Positions 25,560-33,811 are shown, numbered from the stretch's first letter. The stretch is DNA of 64,000 bases from JACMRP01 sp047302465 (GCF_047302465.1 NZ_CP178621.1:2046001-2110000); one strand, 5' to 3'. The notes: generated from the letters alone by a model not told the origin. A program made the numbers and translations.

Positions 25560-26675
25560 TTAGCGGTTGTACACTTCTCTAAGAGTCGAGAATGCACGGC
25601 TGGATTTACCAGGGTGTCTTTGTTTAAGACGACCAATAGTGGTAATACGTTCTTCCGCCAAACGATCCGCTGCCACATGAGTGCCAATATTGTCGCGTTT
25701 CGCAATTTCAAACACTTTCATACAGTTGTCGTAAACTTTACGAGTTTTATCAAATGCGCGGTCTGGAGAGTAACCTTCTAGCTCTACGAATACGTTCATC
25801 AAACCACCGGCATTGATAACGTAGTCAGGAGTGTAAAGGATGCCCAATTCACGCAATTGGTCACCGTGACGAGCTTCAGCTAGAACGTTATTAGCGCCGC
25901 CCGCGATCACTTTTGTTTTAAGTTTAGTGATGGTGTTGTCATTAACAACTGCGCCCAATGCGCAAGGCGCAAAGATATCGCACTCAACAGTCAGGATCGC
26001 GTCTGGATTAGAAACCTCACAACCGAACTGGTCGTGCATCATTTTTACGCGGCCTTGATCGATATCAGCAACAACCGTTTTTGCGCCTTCTTCAATCAAG
26101 TACTTCACTAGGTTAGAACCCACGTTGCCAAGGCCTTGAACAGCAACTTTCAAACCCTTCAAAGAGTCTGTGCCGAACTTTTCTTTAGCAGCGGCTTTAA
26201 TACCCATCAAAACGCCGTGCGCCGTGTATGGAGATGGATCGCCAGAACCGCCGAAACCTTTAGGAATACCAGTCACCCATGGAGTTTCCATGAAGATGTG
26301 CTCCATGTCAGTCACGTTAGTGCCGACGTCTTCAGCTGTGATGTAACGACCGTTCAAAGAGTTTACGAATTGACCGAAAGCACGGAAAAGACCTTCCGAT
26401 TTATCTTTCTTAGGGTCACCGATGATAACCGCTTTACCGCCGCCCAAGTTCAAACCTGCAGCAGCTGCTTTGTAAGTCATCCCTTTAGACAAACGAAGAA
26501 CGTCGACTAAAGCCTCTTCTTCATTCTTATAATTCCACATTCTAGTGCCGCCAAGAGCGGGACCAAGAGAGGTATTGTGGATGGCAATGATCGCCTTCAA
26601 ACCTACGCTAGGGTCGTGACAGAATACTACTTGTTCATGGTTACCATGTTTTGAAATCAACTCGAAAGTTCCCAA
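25560..26675 (-). CDS. Leucine (Glu/Leu/Phe/Val family) dehydrogenase
   Basis: A 371-residue NAD-dependent amino acid dehydrogenase, the right length for leucine dehydrogenase. The N-terminal catalytic domain has ALGGTRMW and LSKGMTYKAAAAGLNLGGGK (substrate-binding Lys in GGGKAVI, catalytic Lys in KGMTYK); AEDVGTNVTDM follows. The Rossmann domain shows VAVQGLGNVGSNLV (G-x-G-x-x-G) and a C-terminal AGGANNVLAE and INAGGLMNV. It deaminates branched-chain amino acids to 2-oxo acids, making branched fatty acid precursors or using prey amino acids. The start codon is TTG with AGGAG 6 nt upstream. It stands alone with its own terminator. Confidence 0.9.
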   Translation of the reverse strand: MGTFELISKHGNHEQVVFCHDPSVGLKAIIAIHNTSLGPALGGTRMWNYKNEEEALVDVLRLSKGMTYKAAAAGLNLGGGKAVIIGDPKKDKSEGLFRAFGQFVNSLNGRYITAEDVGTNVTDMEHIFMETPWVTGIPKGFGGSGDPSPYTAHGVLMGIKAAAKEKFGTDSLKGLKVAVQGLGNVGSNLVKYLIEEGAKTVVADIDQGRVKMMHDQFGCEVSNPDAILTVECDIFAPCALGAVVNDNTITKLKTKVIAGGANNVLAEARHGDQLRELGILYTPDYVINAGGLMNVFVELEGYSPDRAFDKTRKVYDNCMKVFEIAKRDNIGTHVAADRLAEERITTIGRLKQRHPGKSSRAFSTLREVYNR

Positions 26676-26780
26676 AAGAATCTCCTTTGTAGGTCTTGAA
26701 CCTGTCTTAAAGATTTCGTGATGATTATGACTTTTGAGTAAAAAGACTAGCAGTTATGCTCTGCAATAGTTTTTGCTGAA

Positions 26781-27917
26781 TTAGAACGCTTCCCCGATCA
26801 AAAAATAAGCACCGGTTTCTTTGCCTGCGAAACCTACATCAAGACGCAGTTTAGTCCTGTTTTCGGGGTCTAAAGTGTAATGCACACCTGCGCCTGCAGA
26901 GTAAAAACTATCTGCATGATTTAGGTCGCTTATTTTCGTAGCCATGCGCGCGATGCCTGCAAAACCCGCATAGGTCCACTTGTCATTTTTCTCATAGCGC
27001 ACTTCGGTTTGAAACATACCAACGGCTTTGTCCCGGTATTGCCCCGAGTAATAGCCACGCATACGTGAGCCGCCGCCAATAGAGTTCAAATACTGAAAGG
27101 GAACTTCGTCGCCTTGGATTTCTGAGGCCATGAGTTGTCCCGCTGCGACCCAGCGCGGAGCCACCGTCACATACTGTCTGAAGTCAAAATCGATTTTGTT
27201 AAAGCGATCGATTGACTTATTGCCCTCACGATCTTTGGGATCGAAAAAGCTTTGATGAACACGGTACAAGGATCCTTGGCGAGGACCTTGGGGGTAATCA
27301 CGTTCATCCCACTCTAAGCCCACATTCCCTGAAAAAACCTGCAGACTTGGCGTTAGTAACTGAGTTTCTGCTTGAATCAAACCGCCATCTTCCGAATCGA
27401 TGATCTTACGAAGGTCTTGACCAAGTCCCCCGCGAATAAACAAGTGAGAGTAAATATTTTTTCCAGCATTCGCAGAGAGCAAGAAAATATTCTCGGTGTA
27501 TTTTTCAGGAGTACTTAACGAGTTGTCTACTCCCCGACCATAATACTTATTGGGGAAGTAGCTATAGTAGATAGTACCGCCCAAGTCCCACGAGCCTTTA
27601 TCGAAATACAAGCGTGGACTGATGCTAGTCATGACCTGATTATTGATAGTGACCGATGCGGTTGCCATGACATTGGAGGTCCGGCCTTCTTTTTCTTTCC
27701 ATAGATTTTTGATCAGTAAAACCCCACCGGCAAGCTTTGTTTCAGGGGTGTAATAGGCAATCGGTAACCAAATTAATTTTTTGGAGTAATCTTCTTTAAC
27801 GACGGTTTCACTCGCTATCGGCTCTGGTTCATAAGTATCTTGAGCAAAGCTTGTAGTGAATTTCGTATTAGCGATAGTGACTGTCGCCACGATCACGCTC
27901 AGAATGATTTTTCGCAT
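26781..27917 (-). CDS. Omp85-type outer-membrane beta-barrel (surface antigen D15-like)
   Basis: A 378-residue exported barrel (signal ending TSFAQ) without visible POTRA domains. The body matches the Omp85/BamA barrel: KLIWLPIAYYTPETKLAGG at the first strand, GLEWDERDYPQGPRQGSL, then the family loop motif in GGSRMRGYYSGQYRDK (equivalent of the conserved R-G-F/Y) and a C-terminal Phe typical of barrel proteins. Small POTRA-less Omp85 proteins are known in several bacteria; whether this one transports protein or lipid is unknown. Divergent from nothing; ends 105 nt upstream of the dehydrogenase start. Confidence 0.8.
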   Translation of the reverse strand: MRKIILSVIVATVTIANTKFTTSFAQDTYEPEPIASETVVKEDYSKKLIWLPIAYYTPETKLAGGVLLIKNLWKEKEGRTSNVMATASVTINNQVMTSISPRLYFDKGSWDLGGTIYYSYFPNKYYGRGVDNSLSTPEKYTENIFLLSANAGKNIYSHLFIRGGLGQDLRKIIDSEDGGLIQAETQLLTPSLQVFSGNVGLEWDERDYPQGPRQGSLYRVHQSFFDPKDREGNKSIDRFNKIDFDFRQYVTVAPRWVAAGQLMASEIQGDEVPFQYLNSIGGGSRMRGYYSGQYRDKAVGMFQTEVRYEKNDKWTYAGFAGIARMATKISDLNHADSFYSAGAGVHYTLDPENRTKLRLDVGFAGKETGAYFLIGEAF

Positions 27918-27961
27918 TCTTAAACGGTACGTAATCTCGAAGATGTAATCAATATCAAAAT

Positions 27962-27995
27962 AAAAAGCCCGGGGATTTTTCCCACGGGCTTTTAC
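27962..27995. terminator. Terminator between 28017 gene and Omp85 gene
   Basis: Stem AAAAGCCCG / CGGGCTTTT around a loop of about 14 nt, with A/T flanks on both sides. It lies just downstream of the minus-strand cassette gene 28017-28526 and just upstream of the Omp85 gene start. Confidence 0.8.
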
Positions 27996-28016
27996 GATCT
28001 CTCTTTTTAAATCAAA

Positions 28017-28526
28017 TTACTCTGCTTGTCGGACAAGCTCTTCGAGAGCGTTCAGTAGATTGATCACTTTTCTGTCCGCTAGTTTGGCATTTTCGCGAGT
28101 ATATTGCTTGCAGGCTGCTTTTTGAGCGATCTTAATGACAAGACCAGATTTATAAACTCTATCCGTGCTTGTAGGAGCATCATAACATCCTCTTTGTTCC
28201 GGATTCGGTTCGATTAAATCTCCTGGTTGGATAGATTGAATATTCTTTTGCAGCTTCGTTAGCTGCTTCACCGTGAGCTTCATTACGTGGGTGATTCTTG
28301 GGTCTTGTTCGCCCACAAACCACTCTGCTTTTAGCACAGTTCCGTCATCCGTTATCTGAATGCTGCGACCGTGAGAATGTCCTGGAGGTGGAGGATAACC
28401 GCCGCCGACTGTTCTTTCAGCAATGATTGTTGCTCGATATGGAGGTCCAGCCTGAGGACCTTCATTTCCGGCAAAGCTAAGGGACGCAAACACTAATACA
28501 AGCGAGGATAAAAATATTTTTTTCAT
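28017..28526 (-). CDS. Exported protein, paralogue of 28538 gene
   Basis: A 169-residue exported protein (signal MKKIFLSSLVLVFASLSFA, mature start GNEGPQAG). A central LKAEWFVG strand and a C-terminal region with GCYDAPTSTDRVYKSGLVIK and two cysteines are shared with the next gene upstream, so the pair is a tandem duplication. The Cys pair is probably a disulfide. It is distinguished by a Pro/His-rich YPPPPGHSHGRS loop. Last gene of the TIGR02147-headed cassette. No family recognised. Confidence 0.75.
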   Translation of the reverse strand: MKKIFLSSLVLVFASLSFAGNEGPQAGPPYRATIIAERTVGGGYPPPPGHSHGRSIQITDDGTVLKAEWFVGEQDPRITHVMKLTVKQLTKLQKNIQSIQPGDLIEPNPEQRGCYDAPTSTDRVYKSGLVIKIAQKAACKQYTRENAKLADRKVINLLNALEELVRQAE

Positions 28527-28537
28527 AAATTATTCCT

Positions 28538-29062
28538 TTAATTTGCTTTAACTAGATCGTTAGCAATCTGCTCGATTGCATTGAGAAGGTTGATCACTCT
28601 TGCATCAGCAGCGGTCGCATTTTTGCGGCCGTACGGTTTGCAGTCTGCATTTTGTGCGATTTTGATTTCAACGCCGTTTTTGTAAACCGCATCAGATGAA
28701 GTCGGAGCATCTTGGCAACTAGGAGCTGCTGGATTTAGGTCAAACAAGTCACCCTCCTGGATCTGATTGATAAGCTGTACTAAATTTGCCAACTTTTTCT
28801 GTGAAAGAGTCAAGATAGACATCTTTCTTGGTTTAGCGCCACCAAACCACTCCAATCTAACAACAGAGCCATCAGATAGAACTTGGGTTTTTCGAAGACC
28901 AACAGCACCTGGGGGCACAAAGCCGCTAGAGAGAACACGCTCAGCTAATACTGTTACTGTCTTAGGACCTGGATACTCAGGAGCCGCTTGTGGACCTTCG
29001 TTGCCCGCGAAGCTTACGGAAGCAAATGCCACTACTAGCATAGATAAAAACATCTTTTTCAT
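28538..29062 (-). CDS. Exported protein, paralogue of 28017 gene
   Basis: A 174-residue exported protein (signal MKKMFLSMLVVAFASVSFA, mature start GNEGPQAA). Shares with its neighbour the WF strand (VRLEWFGG), SCQDAPTSSDAVYKNG, IKIAQ-ADCK and VINLLNAIE, about half the residues by eye. It starts 3 nt after the stop of the TIGR02147 regulator gene, so the regulator and the pair are one unit. No function can be assigned; the conserved Cys pair suggests a small, disulfide-stabilised periplasmic or secreted domain. Confidence 0.75.
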   Translation of the reverse strand: MKKMFLSMLVVAFASVSFAGNEGPQAAPEYPGPKTVTVLAERVLSSGFVPPGAVGLRKTQVLSDGSVVRLEWFGGAKPRKMSILTLSQKKLANLVQLINQIQEGDLFDLNPAAPSCQDAPTSSDAVYKNGVEIKIAQNADCKPYGRKNATAADARVINLLNAIEQIANDLVKAN

Positions 29063-29065
29063 AAA

Positions 29066-29851
29066 TTATTCCTTTTCTTTGGTAACGGGGGTTACCGGAC
29101 AAAGTTGCAATGTAAAATTATAAACTGAAGAAGGGCTTCCTTTGATTTCCAACTCCGCAACAAGCTCGCGGCGGAAATCACGGATACGTTGACGAGCATA
29201 TTCCATTTGAGATGGATCCAAAGTAAATGTCATCGATGAAACATCTCTGACTGAAATAGGATCACGATCAATAGAATCAGCAGCTAGCTGTAAAAGCTGC
29301 TTGTGGAATTTTTTAGTAGCGACTGTTGAAATCGCATTATCAATTTTTAAAGGTTTGCCTGATTGGCGCCACTTGCCGTCGTCACCTTGCTCGACAAGAC
29401 TTAGGCGCTGTAGGCGCTCCATCGCAAGCTTTGCGTTCAGCGGATTAATACCAAGTCTTTGTGAAATCCACTTAGCTTCAAAAACTGCTTCCGGCAGTTC
29501 TAATAAGCTTAAGATCGCATAGTGATACCATTCTGAAATCACCTCGAAGGAATCCAAAGAGAGAGTTTGATAATCGTCGGCTTCAATTTTCTTCTTAGCC
29601 GCCATTAGGGCCAAACGCTGCTTAGGTCCCAACTCTAAGTGATCAGCAAGTTTTAAAGCAGCCTTTTTAGATAAAGGCCGTTTTCCTGAAAGCACCAATG
29701 AAAGAACCGTGTGACTGATCCCAGTGGCTCTTGCAAAAGCCCTTACTGAGTACTGCGGGTTCTTTGCGCAACGGTCAGCCAGGGTCTTACGAAGAAGCTC
29801 TGTCGGGTCGATACGCTTGAGCAGTGATGCTTTAGATTCCGTCTTTTTCAT
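29066..29851 (-). CDS. TIGR02147/DUF4423 family transcriptional regulator
   Basis: A 261-residue relative of the regulator at 8230. The HTH region reads CAKNPQYSVRAFARATGIS and LSGKRPLSKKAALKL, then the DUF4423 region (AILSLLELPEAVFEAKWISQ, RISVRDVSSMTF-like segment near residue 200) and a C-terminal RRELVAELEI. Starts with a basic segment of about 15 residues. It heads a set with two tandem exported proteins, the same design as 8976-6182. Ligand and target sites are unknown. An autoregulatory role is likely but not shown. Confidence 0.85.
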   Translation of the reverse strand: MKKTESKASLLKRIDPTELLRKTLADRCAKNPQYSVRAFARATGISHTVLSLVLSGKRPLSKKAALKLADHLELGPKQRLALMAAKKKIEADDYQTLSLDSFEVISEWYHYAILSLLELPEAVFEAKWISQRLGINPLNAKLAMERLQRLSLVEQGDDGKWRQSGKPLKIDNAISTVATKKFHKQLLQLAADSIDRDPISVRDVSSMTFTLDPSQMEYARQRIRDFRRELVAELEIKGSPSSVYNFTLQLCPVTPVTKEKE

Positions 29852-29965
29852 GGGCCTGTTTATAGCCGAAGACCCATTTTTCTTCTAGGTATTTGAAAAC
29901 AAAGTGGTTTCAAATTTTTGAAAGCAGGTGGAATTTTCAAAGGCAAGAGCACTTCTGCAAAAGGA

Positions 29966-29998
29966 CTGAACACAGAGAGTATTTCCCTCTGTGTTTTG
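29966..29998 (-). terminator. Possible terminator of the 30022 gene
   Basis: Perfect 9 bp stem AACACAGAG / CTCTGTGTT with a 9 nt loop, lying after the end of the minus-strand gene. The T-tract on the minus strand is weak, so confidence is limited. Confidence 0.5.
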
Positions 29999-30021
29999 AC
30001 CTCGCCAAAGCTAATAGACGC

Positions 30022-30915
30022 TTAATTTGTAGGCGGAATCGCAATAAGGCCCGATCGGTACTTCTCGGTACGGGTCCAACGAGGACCGCCGCCAGTTCCA
30101 AGTGGATTAAAGTCACTGATTTCAAGGTTATCAAAGGCATTTAGATTACGCACGCTATGAGCCTCGATCACCTGACCGAATTTACCTGGAAACACGTGAT
30201 AACCCGCATGAGCTGTCCCCACAAAGAAAGGGGCCTGTTTGAAGGACTCCGGCACCGTGGTTTTAAAACCTACCAAGGTCTCAGCATCATCAACGTGGAC
30301 TCCATAATAGTTTTGTTTCTTCATGACTAAGGAATATCTGTAGGCGTGACCACCCCATACCGGCATCCAAACTCTGCCTGGGGCTAATGGAGTGAGCTTC
30401 TGATCATCAAGATCCCATGCCTTGTTATTTTCAGGATTTGGATTCCAATAGAGGACCTTCCAGCCCAATTGGCTGAGCATGTTTTGTAGGTCCGTTCCGA
30501 AGAAGTTGTTATTGATGGCAAGAACGTTATGGATTTTCTTCCAAGTCTTTTCCATCCCCGCCTGCTGAAAGCCGCGACCTAGACATTTGATAGTCAAACC
30601 AATACAGCTTGTCGGAGTTAGTTCCGAGATCAAATGCGCTGGAGCTCCGTATTTCTCGAGCTGCATTTTAAGACCTGCAGTTGTCTGATGTTCTGGCTTA
30701 CGATTTCCGTAGTACTTTGAAATATGCCACTTGTTATAAAACTGCACGTGATCGTCATAGATCTCGTCTAAGCAGGCGCCTGCAGTTTCAGTGATAATGT
30801 TGATATTTTGTTTGTGAGTCTGAATTTCTTGTTCCGTGAAGGAAGCACTTTGGACTTGAGCCATCGCTACAGAACTGATCAAAAAACCTGTCAAAGCACC
30901 GAAAATCGTTTTCAT
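30022..30915 (-). CDS. Exported protein of unknown function
   Basis: A 297-residue exported protein (signal MKTIFGALTGFLISSVAMA). The start at 30915 follows the SD GAGG by 5 nt. Candidate active-type residues are Cys in LTPTSCIGLTIKCLGRGF (about residue 100) and His in VGTAHAGYHVFPGKFGQVIE (about residue 230), separated by a Trp/Pro-rich region (GRVWMPVWGGHAYRYSL); a cysteine-hydrolase-like fold is one possibility but unproven. The SD lies inside a strong predicted hairpin (30921-30961). No family recognised. Confidence 0.7.
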   Translation of the reverse strand: MKTIFGALTGFLISSVAMAQVQSASFTEQEIQTHKQNINIITETAGACLDEIYDDHVQFYNKWHISKYYGNRKPEHQTTAGLKMQLEKYGAPAHLISELTPTSCIGLTIKCLGRGFQQAGMEKTWKKIHNVLAINNNFFGTDLQNMLSQLGWKVLYWNPNPENNKAWDLDDQKLTPLAPGRVWMPVWGGHAYRYSLVMKKQNYYGVHVDDAETLVGFKTTVPESFKQAPFFVGTAHAGYHVFPGKFGQVIEAHSVRNLNAFDNLEISDFNPLGTGGGPRWTRTEKYRSGLIAIPPTN

Positions 30916-30920
30916 AGACA

Positions 30921-30961
30921 CCTCAGAGGGATTTACTAGCAATTTCTAATCCGCTCTGAGG
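30921..30961 (-). promoter_or_regulatory. SD-sequestering hairpin before the 30022 gene
   Basis: In minus-strand RNA, CCUCAGAG pairs with CUCUGAGG and, after a single bulged C, GGAUU pairs with AAUCC, enclosing a 14 nt loop. That is 13 base pairs. The 3' arm contains GAGG, the SD, 5 nt before the AUG, so the folded form would hide it. It could be an RNA switch, an RNA thermometer or a target for an sRNA or protein. Confidence 0.65.
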
Positions 30962-31042
30962 GCTACTATAATGCATCTAAATGTAGAGGGCTTTGACACC
31001 AGACGCCCTCTGACACCGACACAAATTTGAGAACAAAATCAC

Positions 31043-32362
31043 TTACTTCAGAATAACTTTCCATTCTCGGAGTGTTCCAACATCTCTGGAAAGACTATCG
31101 ACAACTTTAAGTCTCCATGTACCTGCCGCTGATGATGAAAGTGGCGCTAAGCTAGTCTCGGAAGTAAGCGCTTCGCCAAAGACTCCTTTGATATCTCTTG
31201 CACGACCACCCTTGTTTTTGCGAAGGATATAGGATTTCCCACTCGGAGAGATCAAAGTTAAAGTAAGATCCCCTACGTACGTGTGTTCAATGTCGACACC
31301 GATCAAAACTTTTCTTCCGGCAACGGCTTCGCTAACTTGAATGCTGGACTCTGCACCTTTAGCGTTGTTATCCGGAATCGCGGCACTGGCTTTTACACTA
31401 TAAACTCTTTCAACCGGCACTGGACTTGGGGAAGGTGATGGACTCGGAGCCGGTGTCGGTGTGGGACTTGTTGGCACTTCAGGAATAAGCGCAGCCACTT
31501 GGTCTATACGGGTCACATCTTCACCCCTACATCCATCAGCGGGACAACGATTTGAAACGTAGCAAGAGCCTTTAGAGATGAAATCCGTATCACCACGAAC
31601 AAGGATGCCCACGATCTCTCCCGTTTCTGAATTAAAGACTCCAGAACCAGAGTTTCCGCCATAGGTATCAAGGTTCGTCACAAGATGTGCTGGTTGGACT
31701 TTGCGAACTTTTCCGCCGCTTGCTACTTTTGTTGGAAGTCCAGACGGGTGACCAATCACAGTTAGTGCATCCCCTACTGCTGCGACCCTCGACCTTTGTA
31801 GTTTAAGTACTTCATGACCAACAACAGGACGATCGGTTTCAATCAGTGCATAATCTGAACCTGCACCTTCAAGTTTGCGCGAAACAATGCGTTTGCACGA
31901 GTAAACTTCGCCTTGAGCCACTGTCACAGGATATTTTCCAAGTTGTTTCACGGCATAGCCAAAGACAAATCGCACATCCGCGCAATCGCTGGCGTCTTTA
32001 ATACAGTGACCAGCTGTAAGAATCAGATTCGGTCCCACAAGTGATCCAGAACAAAAGGCCGCAGCTGGTTGGTCATAGAATACTTCAGTGCTACATAGCA
32101 GCTGCTGACTTCCATAGGTTTCTGCCGGAAGCCCAAAGACACTCGCGCCTTGAGCTTTTAAATTCGAACTCTCAATCAAGGCGACTGTTGAGTCCGCGAG
32201 CTTTTTATTCAAAGCATTGGCGACATCATAAAGATCTCTTCGATCATCATCGCCATAGATTAACTTGTCGGTGACTTTTTGATCCTGGGTTGTTGTTGTG
32301 TGTTCCCCCTCGGGGGCACAGGCTGATAATAGAACTAAAAATAGAATAGCAAAAATAGGCAT
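31043..32362 (-). CDS. Lipoprotein: S1-type serine protease fused to P-domain
   Basis: A 439-residue lipoprotein (lipobox FLVLLSACAPE). The protease domain shows the triad: His in LILTAGHCIKDASDC, Asp in GAGSDYALIETD and Ser in YGGNSGSGVFNS. The GNSGSG form is typical of V8/glutamyl-endopeptidase-like S1B enzymes. A Pro/Ser/Thr repeat linker (about 300-330) leads to a C-terminal proprotein-convertase P-domain (GVDIEHTYVGDLTLTLISPSG ... GTLREWKVIL). It probably acts at the cell surface or in the periplasm. SD AGGAGG lies 4 nt before the ATG and inside an inverted repeat. Alternative start upstream (32410) lacks an SD. Confidence 0.85.
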   Translation of the reverse strand: MPIFAILFLVLLSACAPEGEHTTTTQDQKVTDKLIYGDDDRRDLYDVANALNKKLADSTVALIESSNLKAQGASVFGLPAETYGSQQLLCSTEVFYDQPAAAFCSGSLVGPNLILTAGHCIKDASDCADVRFVFGYAVKQLGKYPVTVAQGEVYSCKRIVSRKLEGAGSDYALIETDRPVVGHEVLKLQRSRVAAVGDALTVIGHPSGLPTKVASGGKVRKVQPAHLVTNLDTYGGNSGSGVFNSETGEIVGILVRGDTDFISKGSCYVSNRCPADGCRGEDVTRIDQVAALIPEVPTSPTPTPAPSPSPSPSPVPVERVYSVKASAAIPDNNAKGAESSIQVSEAVAGRKVLIGVDIEHTYVGDLTLTLISPSGKSYILRKNKGGRARDIKGVFGEALTSETSLAPLSSSAAGTWRLKVVDSLSRDVGTLREWKVILK

Positions 32363-32653
32363 CCGTCCTCCTTGACAGTTTGCTAGATGGAGGACTCCTG
32401 AAGATCCCAATTCGGTTAAAAATAGTTTACATCAGTTTGTACGCAGAGTGTGTTCGGAACAGATCCCACCCTATTTTGGGGACCGTAAAAACGGCGTTTG
32501 TATAAAGGCTGAACACTAAAATCGCCACGTCCTCACATAAAATAGATCTCGCGGTGGCTTAAAACTCGCAAATACAGGGAATCGCAGAAAATAGAAATAC
32601 ATTTTAAAGCCTTTGTTCCGAACATCGGTTTTAAAGAATTAAGGAGTTTTATT
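32363..32653. other. Intergenic region with two TGTTCNGAACA palindromes
   Basis: Divergent intergenic region between the S1 protease gene and the first tandem paralogue. It holds the SD-masking inverted repeat of the protease gene and two 11 bp palindromes, TGTTCGGAACA (32451-32461) and TGTTCCGAACA (32614-32624), the second 30 nt upstream of the paralogue start. No reading frame of interest seen. Confidence 0.6.
32365..32395 (-). promoter_or_regulatory. Inverted repeat covering SD of the S1 protease gene
   Basis: In minus-strand RNA GUCCUCC pairs with GGAGGAC (7 bp, 17 nt loop). The 3' arm is the SD of the protease-P-domain gene, 2 nt before its AUG, so folding would block initiation. Same design as the leader of the neighbouring 30022 gene. 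Confidence 0.5.
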
Positions 32654-33484
32654 ATGAAAACAAAATGGATTTGCATGACTCTTGCGGGTGTTATGACTTT
32701 TCAAAGTGTTGGCTTTGCAAATGTAGATCGCACCTCTGGCGTTGCCAATCAATCGATTGCAGCTGCTCAGCAAAACATGGAACAATTAAAACAGCAGATC
32801 GCTGCTTTTGATAAAGCCTTAGAGCAAACCGAACAAGAGATCCTTAATAAAGACAATTCTGGCAATGTCACAAACGCTATTACTTTGGCTGGCACGGCTG
32901 TTGGTGTGGCTCTGGCAGGTCTTACGGTTTATTTTGTAAAAACAAATACTAAGACCGGCGACCCGGCTCTTTTCGCTGCAACTGCTTCAGTGGTAGTAAC
33001 CGCTGCTGCTGGCTTAATGGGTATCGTAAACTCAAACCAAAAATCTGCAGCGGATATTGATGCTGCTCAATTAGAACTCGAAAAGACAGAGAAAAGCATC
33101 GATCAAGCCTTGGCAAACACTACGGATTCTCAACAAAGAGAGGCGCTTTCTAAGGTTAAAGGCGATGTTCTAGAGGTTAAAAAAGCTCTAGCAATCTATA
33201 AAGAAGACGGTTCTGACTTATCACGTAACAGAATGGCCGCTCGTGTTGCTCAGTTTACAGGTGCTGTTCTTATTGCTGGTGGCTTTGTTGTTGGAATGTC
33301 TTTCCCGTCTCAACGTACTAGTGTTGCTAGTGTGACTTCCATGGCAGCTCTTGGGCTCGGCAGTGTCGCTTCTGCCGGAGGAGTTCTTGCGAATATCGTA
33401 ACAAGTCTTCAGTCTTATAACTCTGAAGCTGTTTTGAAAGAGATTCGCCTGACTCGTTCAGCATTGGCTGATATCAAACTTTAA
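32654..33484 (+). CDS. Exported membrane-embedded protein, tandem paralogue A
   Basis: A 276-residue protein with signal peptide (MKTKWICMTLAGVMTFQSVGF, cleavage after FAN or FA), then a helical, coiled-coil-like region rich in Gln/Glu (about 35-70), two hydrophobic segments (about 78-130), a second amphipathic region with YKEDGSDLSRNR (about 190), and two more hydrophobic segments (about 200-255). The C-terminus is VLKEIRLTRSALADIKL. Two further copies follow at 33812 and 34857. All three share the DGSD-x-S/T-RNR and VLKEIR-x-TR motifs. No known family was recognised. Confidence 0.75.
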   Translation: MKTKWICMTLAGVMTFQSVGFANVDRTSGVANQSIAAAQQNMEQLKQQIAAFDKALEQTEQEILNKDNSGNVTNAITLAGTAVGVALAGLTVYFVKTNTKTGDPALFAATASVVVTAAAGLMGIVNSNQKSAADIDAAQLELEKTEKSIDQALANTTDSQQREALSKVKGDVLEVKKALAIYKEDGSDLSRNRMAARVAQFTGAVLIAGGFVVGMSFPSQRTSVASVTSMAALGLGSVASAGGVLANIVTSLQSYNSEAVLKEIRLTRSALADIKL

Positions 33485-33513
33485 GTTTTAACTTAAAGCA
33501 GAACTTGATTTTC

Positions 33514-33545
33514 AAAACGGAGGCCCTTGCCTCCGTTTTTTTTAT
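33514..33545 (+). terminator. Terminator of tandem paralogue A
   Basis: Stem AAACGGAGG / CCTCCGTTT, 6 nt loop, followed by a run of T. Confidence 0.9.
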
Positions 33546-33718
33546 TTTCACGTCTCACTGCGCGCTCCACAAAAAGCGGTGGGATCATAAGCTCTTGAAT
33601 TTACTATCGTTACGCCAGAAATGACGTGCCCAAAAAGCCCATCTGCGGCGCCTGAAAAAAATTTGAACACAAAAACTCAGCTCAGATCGTCATTAAGCTC
33701 TTTTGAATTCGGCACAGT

Positions 33719-33737
33719 GATCGCAAAGAAACCAGCG
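33719..33737 (+). repeat. Conserved upstream element (copy 1)
   Basis: GATCGCAAAGAAACCAGCG, 75 nt before the start of paralogue B; matches 34802-34820 before paralogue C at 17 of 19 positions. It could be a shared operator or leader element. Confidence 0.55.
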
Positions 33738-33811
33738 AAACTAAAACAATGGCCCATCAAAGTCTCTCCCCCTCAGGGACTGGGTCCTAAATATTATTAA
33801 GGAGTGATTCC

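Larger units (their letters stand above)
33485..33811. other. Intergenic region between paralogues A and B
   Basis: Holds the terminator of paralogue A (33514-33544) and, at 33719-33737, the element GATCGCAAAGAAACCAGCG that recurs upstream of paralogue C. A strong AAGGAG lies before the start of paralogue B. No further gene seen. Confidence 0.6.
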
